Below are positions 1-6,817 of a stretch of DNA of 17,012 bases, piece by piece. Both the position numbers and the translations under genes were made by a program. Below the pieces are notes generated by a model that worked only from the letters and a program-made list of their open reading frames with translations, ran no database searches and was not told the DNA's origin. Position 1 is the first letter of the stretch; each line of letters opens with the position of its first letter. This DNA is from JAWUVP01 sp034112285 (GTDB lineage: Bacteria; Pseudomonadota; Gammaproteobacteria; JABDGN01), in assembly GCA_034112285.1 (NCBI GenBank), contig JAWUVP010000019.1, positions 1 through 17,012 of the forward strand. The letters are read 5' to 3'.

Positions 1-24
1 CCCCCCCCCCCCCCCCCCGCCCCC
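1..24. repeat. Poly-C run at the window edge
   Basis: Positions 1-18 are all C, followed by one G and five more bases of C. Nothing else in the window is like it; the next longest C runs are 5-7 bases just downstream (75-90). A homopolymer exactly at the edge is typical of a contig end or read artefact, so the bases should not be trusted as biology. Confidence 0.7.
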
Positions 25-90
25 ACAATCCAACCCACTCACCCAAGCAAAGTCCTGAAGATTTAATGCCGTTGCCCCCCCTCTACCCCC

Positions 91-118
91 TTGATAAATA
101 CGCCCGGTCAAGTATCCT
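91..118 (+). promoter_or_regulatory. Possible sigma70 promoter of the leuS operon
   Basis: A TTGATA box (91-96) and a TATCCT box (113-118) are separated by 16 bases, and the leuS start follows 29 bases after the -10. The -35 is a good match and the -10 is moderate. It is the only pair with good spacing that I see in the 147 bases before leuS. No strong ribosome binding site precedes the leuS ATG; only AAGATGG-like purines at 137-143 are present. Confidence 0.4.
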
Positions 119-147
119 ATCGACTTATTAACCAATAAGATGGCCCC

Positions 148-2646
148 ATGCAAGAATTCTACAACCACCAAGAAATTGAGCAACAAACCCAACATTACTG
201 GGATGAAAAACAGCTATACCGCATCACCGAAAACTTGAGCAAAGAAAAATTCTATTGCTTAGCCATGTTTCCCTACCCCAGCGGTCACTTGCATGTTGGC
301 CACGTGCGCAACTACACATTGGGCGATGTTATTGCCCGCTATCAGCATTTAAAAGGCAAAAACGTGATGCAACCTATTGGTTGGGATGCTTTTGGCCTGC
401 CCGCAGAAAACGCCGCCATTAAACATAACGTGCCGCCGGCAGAATGGACGTATAAAAACATTGATCACATGCGTGAGCAGCTTAAACAATTGGGTTTCGC
501 CTATGACTGGAGCCGTGAATTTACCACTTGCCAACCCGAATATTACCGATGGGAACAATGGCTCTTTACCCGCTTAGTTGAAAAAGGTTTAGCCTATAAA
601 AAGAATGCTGTTGTTAATTGGGATCCGGTAGACAAAACCGTATTGGCCAACGAACAAGTAGTTGATGGCCGCGGTTGGCGTTCAGGCGCCTTGGTTGAGC
701 GCAAAGAAATTCCACAATGGTTTATTAAAATCACCGCCTATGCCGATGAATTACTAGATGGCCTCGATACGCTTGAAGGCTGGCCCGAGCAAGTGCGCAC
801 CATGCAACGCAACTGGATTGGCCGCTCAGAAGGTTTGCAAATAACCTTTCCGGTGGCAGATGCCGCGCCTTTACAAGTGTTTACCACAAGGCCCGACACC
901 CTTTTCGGCGTGAGTTATCTAGCCATTGCCCCCCAGCATCCGCTGGCGTTAGCATCAGCACAAAACAACCCGGCCTTGCAAAAATTTATTGAAGAATGTA
1001 AAAACATTGAAGTATCTGAATCTGCGCTAGCAACCTTAGAAAAAAGAGGCGTAAACACCGGCCTCACCGCAACTCATCCACTCACTAATGAAGAAGTACC
1101 CATTTGGTGCGCTAATTTTGTGGTCATGGATTACGGCACAGGCGCCGTGATGTCGGTGCCGGCACATGATCAACGTGATTTTGAATTTGCACAGCATTAT
1201 GACCTCCCCTTAAAACCAGTGCTTAGCGCTAATTCCGCTTGGGATTACACTAAAACTGCTTACACAGAGCGCAGCCCCTTAATTAATTCTGCTGAATTTG
1301 ACGGCCTAGCGTTTGACGCCGCCTTTGAGGCTATCGCTACCGCGCTGGAAAACAAGCAATTAGCCGAACGCCAAATTAATTATCGTTTACGCGACTGGGG
1401 TGTTTCTCGCCAACGCTATTGGGGCGCCCCCATCCCAATTATTTATTGTGATGCATGCGGCACAGTGCCAGTGCCAGCCGCTGATTTGCCTGTGCGCTTA
1501 CCTGAAGATGTCACCCTTGATGGCGTGAACTCACCTTTAAAAGAAATACCAGAATTTTATCACACCCAATGCCCCACCTGTGGCGCTGCAGCAACTCGCG
1601 AAACGGATACCTTTGATACCTTTATGGAATCATCATGGTATTACGCACGTTTTGCTAGTTACGACCAAAACAGCTCCATGCTTGACGACCGTGCAAAATA
1701 TTGGACGCCGGTCGATCAATACATTGGCGGCATTGAACACGCCGTGATGCATTTACTCTACGCGCGCTTTTTACATAAATTAATGCGCGATGAAGGCTTG
1801 GTACAAACTGACGAACCTTTTATCAATTTACTCACCCAAGGCATGGTGTTAAAAGATGGCACTAAAATGTCAAAATCAAAAGGCAACACCGTTGATCCCA
1901 AACTGTTAATTGAAAAATACGGTGCAGACACCTTGCGCTTATTCTCAATTTTCACCGCGCCCCCGGAGCAATCATTAGAATGGTCTGACAGTGGCGTTGA
2001 AGGCAGTTATAAATTTTTAAAACGTTTATGGGCTTTTAGCGTGAAGCATCAAACCCAAATTTGCAGCATCAATGCTGCCGACCGTTCGTATGTTAATTGG
2101 AAAGAGCAATCTAGCGAATTACAAACTTACCGACGTGAACTATATCAAATTTTGCAGCAAGCAACCTTTGACATTGAACGCTTGCAACTCAACACCGTTG
2201 TTTCTGCGGCGATGAAATTGTTTAACTTGTTGGTAGAATTAAGCCATCACCAAGCCAAACTCCCGGCTTCTGAGGCGCCTTTTGTGCAGCAACCCGTCGC
2301 GCGTTTACTCAACAAAATGTTAGTGGTATTACTGCGCATTCTCTACCCCATCACCCCACACATTACCACGCGTTTGTGGAAAGATTTGGGCTATGCTGGC
2401 AAGATGCATGACGCTTATTGGCCTAAAATGGCTAATGATGCCTTAGACATAGATTCCATAAATATCATTGTGCAAGTTAATGGTAAAGTACGCAGCAAAA
2501 TAAGCGTGCCCGCAGAGGCCAGTGAAGATGACATTAAAGCGCTGGCTTTGGCCGATGAAAAAGCTTTAAAATTCATCGCGCAAAACACGGTGCGTAAAGT
2601 TATTTACATCCCCTCAAAATTAATTAACATTGTAGTGAGCGCATAA
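148..2646 (+). CDS. leuS: Leucine--tRNA ligase
   Basis: Charges tRNA-Leu with leucine in the cytoplasm (class I synthetase) and edits mischarged amino acids in its CP1 domain. The 832-residue product has the class I HIGH-type motif HVGH at residues 49-52 and KMSKS at 573-577. Between them lies the editing insertion, including the TTRPDTLFG threonine-rich motif. A CysXXCys pair in the second zinc-like ribbon (YCDACG, followed by QCPTCG) is kept. The first ribbon, which in E. coli carries Cys residues, reads WDPVD and GRGWRS here and lacks them; this variant is common in other bacteria. The start MQEFYNHQEIE aligns with the known N-terminus of E. coli LeuRS (MQEQYRPEEIE), and the length is close to that family's usual 860. 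It is the first gene of the leuS-lptE-holA-nadD-rsfS-rlmH operon; lptE starts three bases after its stop codon. The identification is secure. Confidence 0.99.
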   Translation: MQEFYNHQEIEQQTQHYWDEKQLYRITENLSKEKFYCLAMFPYPSGHLHVGHVRNYTLGDVIARYQHLKGKNVMQPIGWDAFGLPAENAAIKHNVPPAEWTYKNIDHMREQLKQLGFAYDWSREFTTCQPEYYRWEQWLFTRLVEKGLAYKKNAVVNWDPVDKTVLANEQVVDGRGWRSGALVERKEIPQWFIKITAYADELLDGLDTLEGWPEQVRTMQRNWIGRSEGLQITFPVADAAPLQVFTTRPDTLFGVSYLAIAPQHPLALASAQNNPALQKFIEECKNIEVSESALATLEKRGVNTGLTATHPLTNEEVPIWCANFVVMDYGTGAVMSVPAHDQRDFEFAQHYDLPLKPVLSANSAWDYTKTAYTERSPLINSAEFDGLAFDAAFEAIATALENKQLAERQINYRLRDWGVSRQRYWGAPIPIIYCDACGTVPVPAADLPVRLPEDVTLDGVNSPLKEIPEFYHTQCPTCGAAATRETDTFDTFMESSWYYARFASYDQNSSMLDDRAKYWTPVDQYIGGIEHAVMHLLYARFLHKLMRDEGLVQTDEPFINLLTQGMVLKDGTKMSKSKGNTVDPKLLIEKYGADTLRLFSIFTAPPEQSLEWSDSGVEGSYKFLKRLWAFSVKHQTQICSINAADRSYVNWKEQSSELQTYRRELYQILQQATFDIERLQLNTVVSAAMKLFNLLVELSHHQAKLPASEAPFVQQPVARLLNKMLVVLLRILYPITPHITTRLWKDLGYAGKMHDAYWPKMANDALDIDSINIIVQVNGKVRSKISVPAEASEDDIKALALADEKALKFIAQNTVRKVIYIPSKLINIVVSA

Positions 2647-2649
2647 ATC

Positions 2650-3192
2650 ATGAACACCAAGTCGTATTTCGTTTACAGCCTAATTTTAAGTTTATGCTTA
2701 GCGTTAACGGCTTGTGGCTTCCATTTGCGTGGCAATGAAAAATTACCCGCCGCCATTAAAGTCATCTACATCCAAAGCAGCACGCCCTATGGCAACTTTG
2801 AGCAGACCTTACGCGAATCGTTACTGACTTATAATATTAAAATTGTTGATAGCCCTAAAGATGCCAATGTTATTTTAAACATTGCCAGCGCCGGCTTAAG
2901 CCAGGCCGCAGGGGCGGTGAGTGCAACCTTAACCCTGCGTCAATATACCTTGAACTACAACGTCACTTATCAAATCCTGAGCCCGAAAGGCAAAGCAATT
3001 TTACCGGCAAACACAGTGAGCTCCACCACCTCGTTTACCAGCAGCATGTCGGACATGATGTTGTCATCAAAAAATGCCACGGCACAATATTTACCGCCGT
3101 TACAGCGTGACGCCGTGTTTAGAATTATCAGCCAATTGCTATCGAACCAGAGCCAGCAAGCGCTGAATAAGTATATGCAATCTCACTCATGA
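2650..3192 (+). CDS. lptE: LPS-assembly lipoprotein LptE
   Basis: Outer-membrane lipoprotein that plugs the LptD barrel and helps deliver lipopolysaccharide to the cell surface. The 180-residue product begins with a lipoprotein signal peptide: basic/polar start, hydrophobic stretch at about residues 7-19, then the lipobox LTAC with the lipidated cysteine at residue 22. It is followed by GFHLRG, the conserved start of mature LptE. Overall similarity in the rest is low, as is usual for this family, so the call rests on the lipobox, the GFHLRG motif, the length and the leuS-lptE-holA gene order, which is classic for gammaproteobacteria. Its last codon overlaps holA (ATGA), so the two are translationally coupled. 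The presence of the gene tells us the organism has an LPS-bearing outer membrane. Confidence 0.95.
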   Translation: MNTKSYFVYSLILSLCLALTACGFHLRGNEKLPAAIKVIYIQSSTPYGNFEQTLRESLLTYNIKIVDSPKDANVILNIASAGLSQAAGAVSATLTLRQYTLNYNVTYQILSPKGKAILPANTVSSTTSFTSSMSDMMLSSKNATAQYLPPLQRDAVFRIISQLLSNQSQQALNKYMQSHS

Positions 3193-4211
3193 AAATAAAG
3201 CTTACACAGCTTGCAGCGCAACTCAAGCACGGCTTGGCCAGTATTTACTTAGTGAGTGGTGATGAACCTTTGCTGATAGAAGAAACCATTGCTTACTTAA
3301 AAAAATGTGCAAAAAAGCAAGGCTTTAGCGAGCAAAAAACCTTAGTCGCCAATGCCACCTTTAAGTGGCAGCTTTTAATCGACGAAGGTCAAACCCTGTC
3401 TTTATTTAGTGAACAAAAATTAGTGGAAGTACAATTAGCCAGTGGCAAGCCCGGCAAGGCCGGCGCAAGCGTGCTCACAGAATTTGCCAAAAAGCCCCCG
3501 GCGGATACCTTATTAATACTCCGACTGCCTAAGCTTAGTGGCGCGCAACAAAAATCGAAATGGTACACCCACCTAGAGCAAAACGGGGTCGCCATTACTA
3601 TTTGGCCCATCACGCAAGACGAATTTCCCAGCTGGTTACAGCGCCGCTTGCAACGCGTCGGCCTTAGCAGCGATGCTGCCGGCATAGATTGCTTGGCACA
3701 ATTGTGTGAAGGCAATTTATTAGCCGCCAAACAAAACATCGATAAATTAGCCTTGCTCTACCCCGATAGCGCCATTACTGAAGCACAAATAGCAAGCGCG
3801 TTGAGCGACACCAGCCATTATGATGTCTACACCTTGCTAGATGAAATTTTGCAAACCCGTTTGCTGCGCGCCAATAAAATTCTTACCCGCATTCGCGCCC
3901 AAGGGGTTGAAGCCATGCAATTATTTTGGCTGCTGCAAAAAGAGTTACGCACCCTCACCGCATTGGCCCAAGCACAAAGCCAGCGCGCGCCATTAAATGA
4001 TTTATGGCGCCGCTATGGCGTGTGGCCCAAGCGTCAGAGCTTGCTGCAAAAACATCTACGCCAATTTAGCTTAAACGATTATTACCGCTTATTAAGCCTT
4101 GCGGCGCACTGCGAACAAATTCTTAAAGGTGCCAAAGCTGGCACACCTTGGCTAGCTTTAGAAGACTTGGTCTTACGCATGTGCTCACCAACCCTAATGG
4201 AGGCTGCATGA
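3189..4211 (+). CDS. holA: DNA polymerase III subunit delta
   Basis: The delta subunit of the clamp loader opens the beta sliding clamp and lets it be loaded onto primed DNA at the replication fork. The product is 340 residues (E. coli 343). The N-terminal segment shows the family motif YLVSGDEPLLIEE at about residues 20-32, the start of the AAA+-like domain I. This is followed by the domain II/III helical region, with the typical FWLLQKELR helix in the second half. Delta lacks a functional Walker motif, and none is seen here. The ATG overlaps the lptE stop by four bases (ATGA), and its own TGA overlaps the nadD ATG in the same way. This layout points to coupled translation through lptE-holA-nadD. 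Confidence 0.96.
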   Translation: MKIKLTQLAAQLKHGLASIYLVSGDEPLLIEETIAYLKKCAKKQGFSEQKTLVANATFKWQLLIDEGQTLSLFSEQKLVEVQLASGKPGKAGASVLTEFAKKPPADTLLILRLPKLSGAQQKSKWYTHLEQNGVAITIWPITQDEFPSWLQRRLQRVGLSSDAAGIDCLAQLCEGNLLAAKQNIDKLALLYPDSAITEAQIASALSDTSHYDVYTLLDEILQTRLLRANKILTRIRAQGVEAMQLFWLLQKELRTLTALAQAQSQRAPLNDLWRRYGVWPKRQSLLQKHLRQFSLNDYYRLLSLAAHCEQILKGAKAGTPWLALEDLVLRMCSPTLMEAA

Positions 4212-4849
4212 TTGGTATATACGGGGGAAGTTTTGACCCCATTCATAATGGGCATTTACGTGCTGCAATTGAAGCTTATGAGCGCCTAAACTTGCAACAA
4301 ATTCGCTTCATGCCTTGCTTTTCTAACCCGCTAGACAAATCCATGCAGGCAACCCGTGAACAACGTATGAAGATGTTGCGGCTGGCGCTCACCAGTGTTG
4401 AAAATTTTGTGATTGATGAACGTGAAATTCAACAGCAGACACCGTCCATCACTTCCGACACACTGCTGTCGCTTAAGCATGATTTTCCAGACAACAAATT
4501 GGCCCTGCTGCTTGGCGTTGACACTTTTTTGCAAATCCCTAAATGGGAACGCTGGCAAGAGCTGATTGCCCACACCAATATCGTGGTCATGCATCGTCCT
4601 GGCTACACCCTGCCACACACCGGCGAGCTAAAAGACTTTATTGACGCACACCTAACCCAGGATTTACGCCGCTGCCAAACCGGCCCCCAACACCATTTAG
4701 TGTTTTTAGAAATACCCATGTTAGAAATTTCTTCTACCTACCTGCGCGGTCAAATGCGCGCTGGCAACAGCCCCCGCTTTTTAATTCCCGCTCGCGTGGC
4801 TGATTATCTGGTACAAGAGCCAATTTATGGTAAAATCTCCCTCAATTAA
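4208..4849 (+). CDS. nadD: Nicotinate-nucleotide adenylyltransferase
   Basis: Joins nicotinate mononucleotide to AMP from ATP to give deamido-NAD, the late step of NAD synthesis. The 213-residue product has the nucleotidyltransferase signature GGSFDPIHNGH at residues 6-16 (T/HxGH-type phosphate-binding motif) and the second motif ISSTYLR near residues 175-181. The open frame runs 60 bases further upstream, but that part is the 3' end of holA read in another frame. The ATG at 4208 has GGAGG at 4199-4203 and starts right at the MIGIYGG that opens the family fold, so it is the true start. One small oddity is that the loop usually reading PPHK is NPLDK here (after FMPCFS); I cannot say whether this matters. 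The 3' end overlaps the longest possible rsfS frame by 23 bases. Confidence 0.97.
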   Translation: MIGIYGGSFDPIHNGHLRAAIEAYERLNLQQIRFMPCFSNPLDKSMQATREQRMKMLRLALTSVENFVIDEREIQQQTPSITSDTLLSLKHDFPDNKLALLLGVDTFLQIPKWERWQELIAHTNIVVMHRPGYTLPHTGELKDFIDAHLTQDLRRCQTGPQHHLVFLEIPMLEISSTYLRGQMRAGNSPRFLIPARVADYLVQEPIYGKISLN

Positions 4850-4865
4850 AATTTTAGGAATTGCT

Positions 4866-5201
4866 TTGAGCCAACAATCAGTAGAAAAATTAAAAGAAAT
4901 CGTCGTCAAATCACTTGATGATTTAAAAGTGATAGATCCGCAAGTATTAAATGTGACGAAGCTGACTTCAATGGCAGATTATATGATTGTTGCCTCCGGC
5001 ACCTCCGATCGTCACCTAAAAGCGCTAGCCAACAGCGTGGCAGTGAGCGTCAAAGAAGCTGGTTACTCTATTCGCAGCGAAGGCGAACAAACGGGTGATT
5101 GGATATTACTAGACTTAGGCGACATCATTGTTCACCTTATGCTGCCAAAAACCCGCGATTTCTATAATATTGAAGGCCTATGGCGCGTGAATGCAGATTA
5201 A
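4866..5201 (+). CDS. rsfS: Ribosome silencing factor RsfS
   Basis: Binds ribosomal protein uL14 on the 50S subunit and blocks joining with 30S, turning translation down when nutrients fall (formerly YbeB/Iojap family). The chosen product is 111 residues and includes the conserved LDDLK near the N-terminus, MADYMIVASGTSDRHLKALA in the middle and GEQTGDWILLDLGDIIVHLM towards the end. Two starts are possible. An ATG at 4827 overlaps nadD and has only a poor AGAG upstream. A TTG at 4866 has AGGAA (4856-4860) five bases before it and gives a length and N-terminus close to E. coli RsfS (105 residues). I prefer the TTG, at moderate certainty. Its end overlaps rlmH by 11 bases, a pairing kept in many bacteria. 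Confidence 0.93.
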   Translation: MSQQSVEKLKEIVVKSLDDLKVIDPQVLNVTKLTSMADYMIVASGTSDRHLKALANSVAVSVKEAGYSIRSEGEQTGDWILLDLGDIIVHLMLPKTRDFYNIEGLWRVNAD

Positions 5202-5661
5202 AATTATTGCCTTAGGCAAACGCATGCCCAGCTGGGTGAATGATGCCTATCAAGAATTTGCCAAACGTCTCAAGCCACATGCCAAGCTCAGCTTAATTGA
5301 ACTCAACACGCCCAAGCGCGGCAAAGATAATAATATTGCCAAGCTAAAGCAGCAAGAAGCCGAGCTGGTAAAACAACACCTCAACCCTGGCGACGTGGTC
5401 GTTGCCCTAGACGAACACGGCCAGCAATGGACCTCTCCCCAACTCGCACAAAAGCTACAAACCTGGCACGTTGACAATGCTAATCTAGCGTTATTAATAG
5501 GCGGCCCAGACGGGCTTGATAGTGCACTGCTAGCCCAAGCAACGGTGAAATGGTCATTAAGTAAGTTAGTTTTTGCGCACCCATTAGTGCGGGTTATTCT
5601 CGCTGAACAGCTGTATCGTGGCTTTAGTATTTTGAGCAATCACCCTTATCATCGCGGCTAA
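5191..5661 (+). CDS. rlmH: 23S rRNA (pseudouridine-1915-N3)-methyltransferase RlmH
   Basis: SPOUT-family enzyme that adds a methyl group from SAM to pseudouridine 1915 in helix 69 of 23S rRNA, acting on assembled 70S ribosomes. The 156-residue product (E. coli 155) shows the SAM-binding trefoil-knot motifs: LLIGGPDGLD in the middle and SKLVFAHPLVRVILAEQLYRG near the end. It closes with the family's hallmark NHPYHRG. Overlap with rsfS by 11 bases places it at the end of the operon. In many gammaproteobacteria mrdA and rodA come next; here they do not, and a gene-free stretch of 330 bases follows. No clear intrinsic terminator is seen right after the stop. Confidence 0.98.
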   Translation: MQIKIIALGKRMPSWVNDAYQEFAKRLKPHAKLSLIELNTPKRGKDNNIAKLKQQEAELVKQHLNPGDVVVALDEHGQQWTSPQLAQKLQTWHVDNANLALLIGGPDGLDSALLAQATVKWSLSKLVFAHPLVRVILAEQLYRGFSILSNHPYHRG

Positions 5662-5702
5662 GCAGTACCCATGTCCGACGTCAGGTAAATAAGAGAAAGA
5701 TA

Positions 5703-5898
5703 AATAATCCACATGAAAGGATTATTAGCAAAATTTGGTCCTTTTAGCCGCCCTCTACACGAGGAAGGAGTATGTAAATAATACGAGAGCGGCGCAAAAG
5801 GTAGCTCGGTCTGTTAAACCCTAAAATCATCCCCACTGGCCCGCCCATCCTTGGGCGCAGCTAATGAGTCCAGCCTACTGGCTGCTTACAGGTTTAAC
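5703..5898. ncRNA. Unrecognised structured intergenic element, possible RNA
   Basis: The 330 bases between rlmH and the antitoxin gene hold no convincing coding frame but several nested perfect or near-perfect pairings. (a) AATAATCC (5703-5710) pairs with GGATTATT (5719-5726). (b) CCTTTT (5740-5745), GCCG and CTCT (5747-5756, with a 2-base bulge) pair with AGAG, CGGC and AAAAGG (5786-5801), a 14-pair interrupted stem. (c) GTTAAACC (5813-5820) pairs with GGTTTAAC (5891-5898) and encloses two hairpins: CGCCCA-TCCT-TGGGCG (5842-5857) and CAGCC-TACT-GGCTG (5871-5884). This makes a multi-branched fold that would form on either strand, so strand is left open. I do not recognise a family: it lacks the marks of RNase P RNA, SRP RNA or 6S RNA, and there is no tRNA-like end for tmRNA. 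The flanks 5662-5702 and 5899-5991 hold nothing I can name. Confidence 0.5.
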
Positions 5899-5991
5899 GC
5901 TTTAGTTTTCGTCCTTGATAAATTGTTCCTTCACAGGTAATTCTCATTCACGTTATATGAATATCCCTTGCTACAGGGTGAGCAGTTACCC

Positions 5992-6246
5992 CTAATGTAT
6001 ACTGTTTGATTCTTCTGGTTTAATCTGGCTCAAAAAAGCCTGCATATTGTTATAAACCGATAAGCCCTCAACCCGCCGCGCTTGTTGCAACGATTTTTCA
6101 GTCTCTTTCTTGGTGCGGTTATAACGATTGCCAAATACTTTGGACAGAACATAATCCTTCATACTCTGACCAGTAATACTAGCGCAATGCTTAATAGCTT
6201 TATGTTGAGGTTCACTGAGCGAGATGCCCAAGCGTTTGTCTGCCAT
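5992..6246 (-). CDS. Orphan ribbon-helix-helix antitoxin-like protein
   Basis: The 84-residue product resembles type II antitoxins. Residues 3-40 (KRLGISLSEPQHKAIKHCA, then GQSMKDYVLSKVF) fit a strand-helix-helix DNA-binding fold of the DUF1778/RelB type. Residues 50-75 (EKSLQQARRVEGLSVYNNMQAFL) resemble the toxin-wrapping tail ALEEARRGEGL..FDSVEDFL found in many RelB/ParD-like antitoxins. The frame is open for 24 more codons upstream, but the ATG at 6246-6244 has AAGGAGG four bases before it and starts at MADKRL, so it is the likely start. The partner toxin would normally follow directly on the same strand (below 5992), yet only the structured non-coding region is there. It is therefore a lone antitoxin, either a remnant or a free-standing regulator. 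It is convergent with rlmH and divergent from rpsP. Confidence 0.7.
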   Translation of the reverse strand: MADKRLGISLSEPQHKAIKHCASITGQSMKDYVLSKVFGNRYNRTKKETEKSLQQARRVEGLSVYNNMQAFLSQIKPEESNSIH

Positions 6247-6282
6247 ATTCCCTCCTTGGTATTGAAACGTAAAATGAGTATA

Positions 6283-6296
6283 GTCAATATTTTGAC
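6283..6296. promoter_or_regulatory. Palindromic operator-like site in the antitoxin promoter
   Basis: GTCAA-TATT-TTGAC is a perfect inverted repeat 36 bases upstream of the antitoxin ATG. On the minus strand a TATACT -10-like box follows it directly (6277-6282), so the palindrome fills the spacer of the probable promoter. Such a place fits autorepression by an RHH antitoxin. No good -35 hexamer is seen, so the promoter itself is weakly supported. Confidence 0.5.
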
Positions 6297-6344
6297 GCTT
6301 TGCCACCTTATTGAACAAATATTACGCCTGCAAAGGCATGCAAC

Positions 6345-6359
6345 GTCAATATTTTGTAC
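6345..6359. repeat. Second copy of the operator-like sequence
   Basis: GTCAATATTTTG recurs here in the same orientation, 62 bases from the first copy at 6283-6294; this copy continues to GTAC instead of GAC. A looser, inverted relative (GTAATATTTGTTCAA on the minus strand, about 6311-6325) lies between them. Spaced repeats like these upstream of an RHH gene are usual for cooperative operator binding. Confidence 0.45.
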
Positions 6360-6462
6360 AGTTTTCAGTCACTTGGCGCTGATACACTCTCTGATATTTT
6401 TTACTAAATACTTTCTCAAACAATTAAAACCCCAGAAATACGGGCCTCTACACACAAAAGCC

Positions 6463-6490
6463 TTGCTCATAGGTCAAAAAATGATAGAAT
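6463..6490 (+). promoter_or_regulatory. Probable promoter of the rpsP operon
   Basis: TTGCTC (6463-6468), 16 bases, then TAGAAT (6485-6490), followed by the G+C-rich ACGCGGCC. A 16-base spacer with a G+C-rich stretch right after the -10 is the pattern of stringently controlled ribosomal promoters, whose activity falls when ppGpp rises. It leaves a leader of about 45 bases before the rpsP ATG at 6542. Confidence 0.6.
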
Positions 6491-6541
6491 ACGCGGCCTT
6501 GTGGCACAAAGCCCAACAGACTATATATAGGAACAATAAAC

Positions 6542-6811
6542 ATGGTAAAAATTCGTTTATCACGTGGCGGCGCTAAAAAACGCCCTTTTTATCACATCGT
6601 ATCTACTGACGAACGTTACGCACGTGACGGTCGTTACCTTGAGCGTTTAGGTTTTTACAACCCTATCGCTAAAGGCGCTGAAGAAACATTACGTATCGAC
6701 AATGAGCGTTTGCAATACTGGTTAAGTAAAGGCGCGCAAATGACAGAGCGCGTTGCTGCTATCACTAAAGAGCAGACAGAATCAAAAACAGAGACAGCTG
6801 CAGCGGCTTAA
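6542..6811 (+). CDS. rpsP: 30S ribosomal protein bS16
   Basis: Small-subunit protein that binds 16S rRNA in the 5' domain and is needed for 30S assembly. The 89-residue product starts MVKIRLSRGGAKKRPFYHIV, the family signature, and continues with RDGRYLERLGFYNP and a short alanine-rich tail typical of gammaproteobacteria. The ATG has AGGAA at 6529-6533, eight bases upstream. It leads the rpsP-rimM-trmD-rplS operon. The ffh gene, often just upstream in gammaproteobacteria, is not here; the antitoxin-like gene lies there instead on the other strand. Confidence 0.99.
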   Translation: MVKIRLSRGGAKKRPFYHIVSTDERYARDGRYLERLGFYNPIAKGAEETLRIDNERLQYWLSKGAQMTERVAAITKEQTESKTETAAAA

Positions 6812-6817
6812 TTGCAC

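Noticed and set aside
1..147. Poly-C as a possible phase-variable promoter tract for leuS
   Set aside because: It lies at the exact window edge and upstream of an essential gene; a sequencing or assembly end is the simpler reading.
661..720. Loss of zinc-site cysteines in the first ribbon of LeuRS
   Set aside because: The same variant (WDPVD with GRGWRSG) is common in bacterial LeuRS, so it is not a defect.
5713..5781. Plus-strand 22-codon frame beginning MKGLLAKFG
   Set aside because: No good ribosome binding site, very short, and it runs through the strongest stem of the structured region.
5861..5884. CTAATGAGTCC next to a short stem looks like a hammerhead ribozyme core
   Set aside because: The catalytic CUGAUGA is CUAAUGA here and no GAAA box follows the stem.
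5899..5991. Minus-strand GACGAAAACTA in 5899-5915 recalls the tag-coding part of E. coli tmRNA (AND-ENYALAA), at about the right distance from a GGGG at 5991.
   Set aside because: The frame stops at once after DEN, there is no GGATTCGACG-like 5' arm, and no T-arm or CCA-ending tRNA-like half exists near 5662. A chance match of 11 bases, or at most a wreck.
6082..6576. Plus-strand 164-codon frame over the antitoxin gene and rpsP leader
   Set aside because: It crosses the antitoxin gene on the other strand, the rpsP promoter and the rpsP start, and its product resembles no family.
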